A stretch of 64,000 nucleotides of DNA from contig NC_133472.1 of NCBI RefSeq assembly GCF_025370935.1, positions 13,418,476 to 13,482,475 of the forward strand, written 5' to 3'. The translations under genes and the position numbers were made by a program. Positions 63,991 to 64,000 of this stretch are shown here, in pieces. The notes beneath the pieces are model-generated. The model was not told the DNA's origin and did no database searches. It worked only from the letters and a program-made list of their open reading frames with translations. The DNA is from Choristoneura fumiferana. Taxonomy: Eukaryota; Arthropoda; Insecta; Lepidoptera; Tortricidae. The number at the start of each line of letters is the position of its first letter. The stretch's first letter is position 1.

Positions 63991-64000
63991 AATGTCTTCG

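Overview
The window is a transposon-rich stretch of insect nuclear DNA, almost certainly from a moth or butterfly. It is AT-rich, with GC-rich islands only at exons. It carries repeat families that I recognise as lepidopteran: Lep1-type Helitron-like elements (5' end ACTAATATTATAAA, 3' end with a CGCGG hairpin then AGCT/CTAG), tRNA-headed SINEs, non-LTR retrotransposon tails, PIF/Harbinger-like MITEs and many TA-inserted hairpin MITEs. There is no bacterial-style operon, CRISPR array, rRNA or stand-alone tRNA gene. Most long open frames are chance frames or repeat frames.

Genes. (1) The left 11 kb, minus strand, holds four GC-rich exons at 10789-10641, 8890-8656, 6933-6721 and 615-349. Their splice phases agree and they would encode part of an unrecognised protein that is strongly coiled-coil in its last two exons; both gene ends are outside or not found. 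(2) Plus strand 45934-46421 holds a TATA box, an initiator, a 5' leader and the first coding exon of an ABCC/MRP4-like ABC transporter, ending in a strong GTAAGT donor. Its later exons were not found. (3) Plus strand 60866-61177 is a complete, compact two-exon gene for a 77-residue protein that six-frame ORF calling cannot see, with a 78-bp intron and a poly(A) signal 6 bases after the stop. Three further plus-strand stretches (16887-17061, about 17810-18042, 57763 onward) could be isolated exons, at low confidence.

Repeats by region. 0-6 kb: PIF-like and TA MITEs, plus first copies of three related dispersed families (here called F1, F2, F3) that share an AAAACCGGCCAAG-type end. 6.2-6.7 kb: a 54-bp tandem array beside a splice donor. 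7.8-16.3 kb: Helitron-like copies, a palindromic element with an F1 copy inserted in it, and SINE pieces. 18-24 kb: SINEs, a 1-kb inverted-repeat unit with an LTR-like promoter, and tandem repeats. 24.9-31.9 kb: a nest of foldback-like elements, a PIF-like element with a MADF-like ORF remnant, a 1,374-bp long-TIR element and a 1,332-bp element with a perfect 8-bp target duplication. 32-35.6 kb: a large imperfect inverted repeat of two Helitron-like/F2 units, one arm holding a SINE with a perfect 10-bp duplication. 38.5-41.6 kb: two large TIR elements. 43.7-45.8 kb: two LINE fragments. 47-57 kb: F1/F2/F3 copies, tandem repeats and LINE-tail-like repeats.

Several insertions can be checked inside the window because a related copy keeps the empty site. 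I see no convincing multi-gene system. The best leads are the hidden small gene, the coiled-coil gene model, and the precisely bounded mobile elements.
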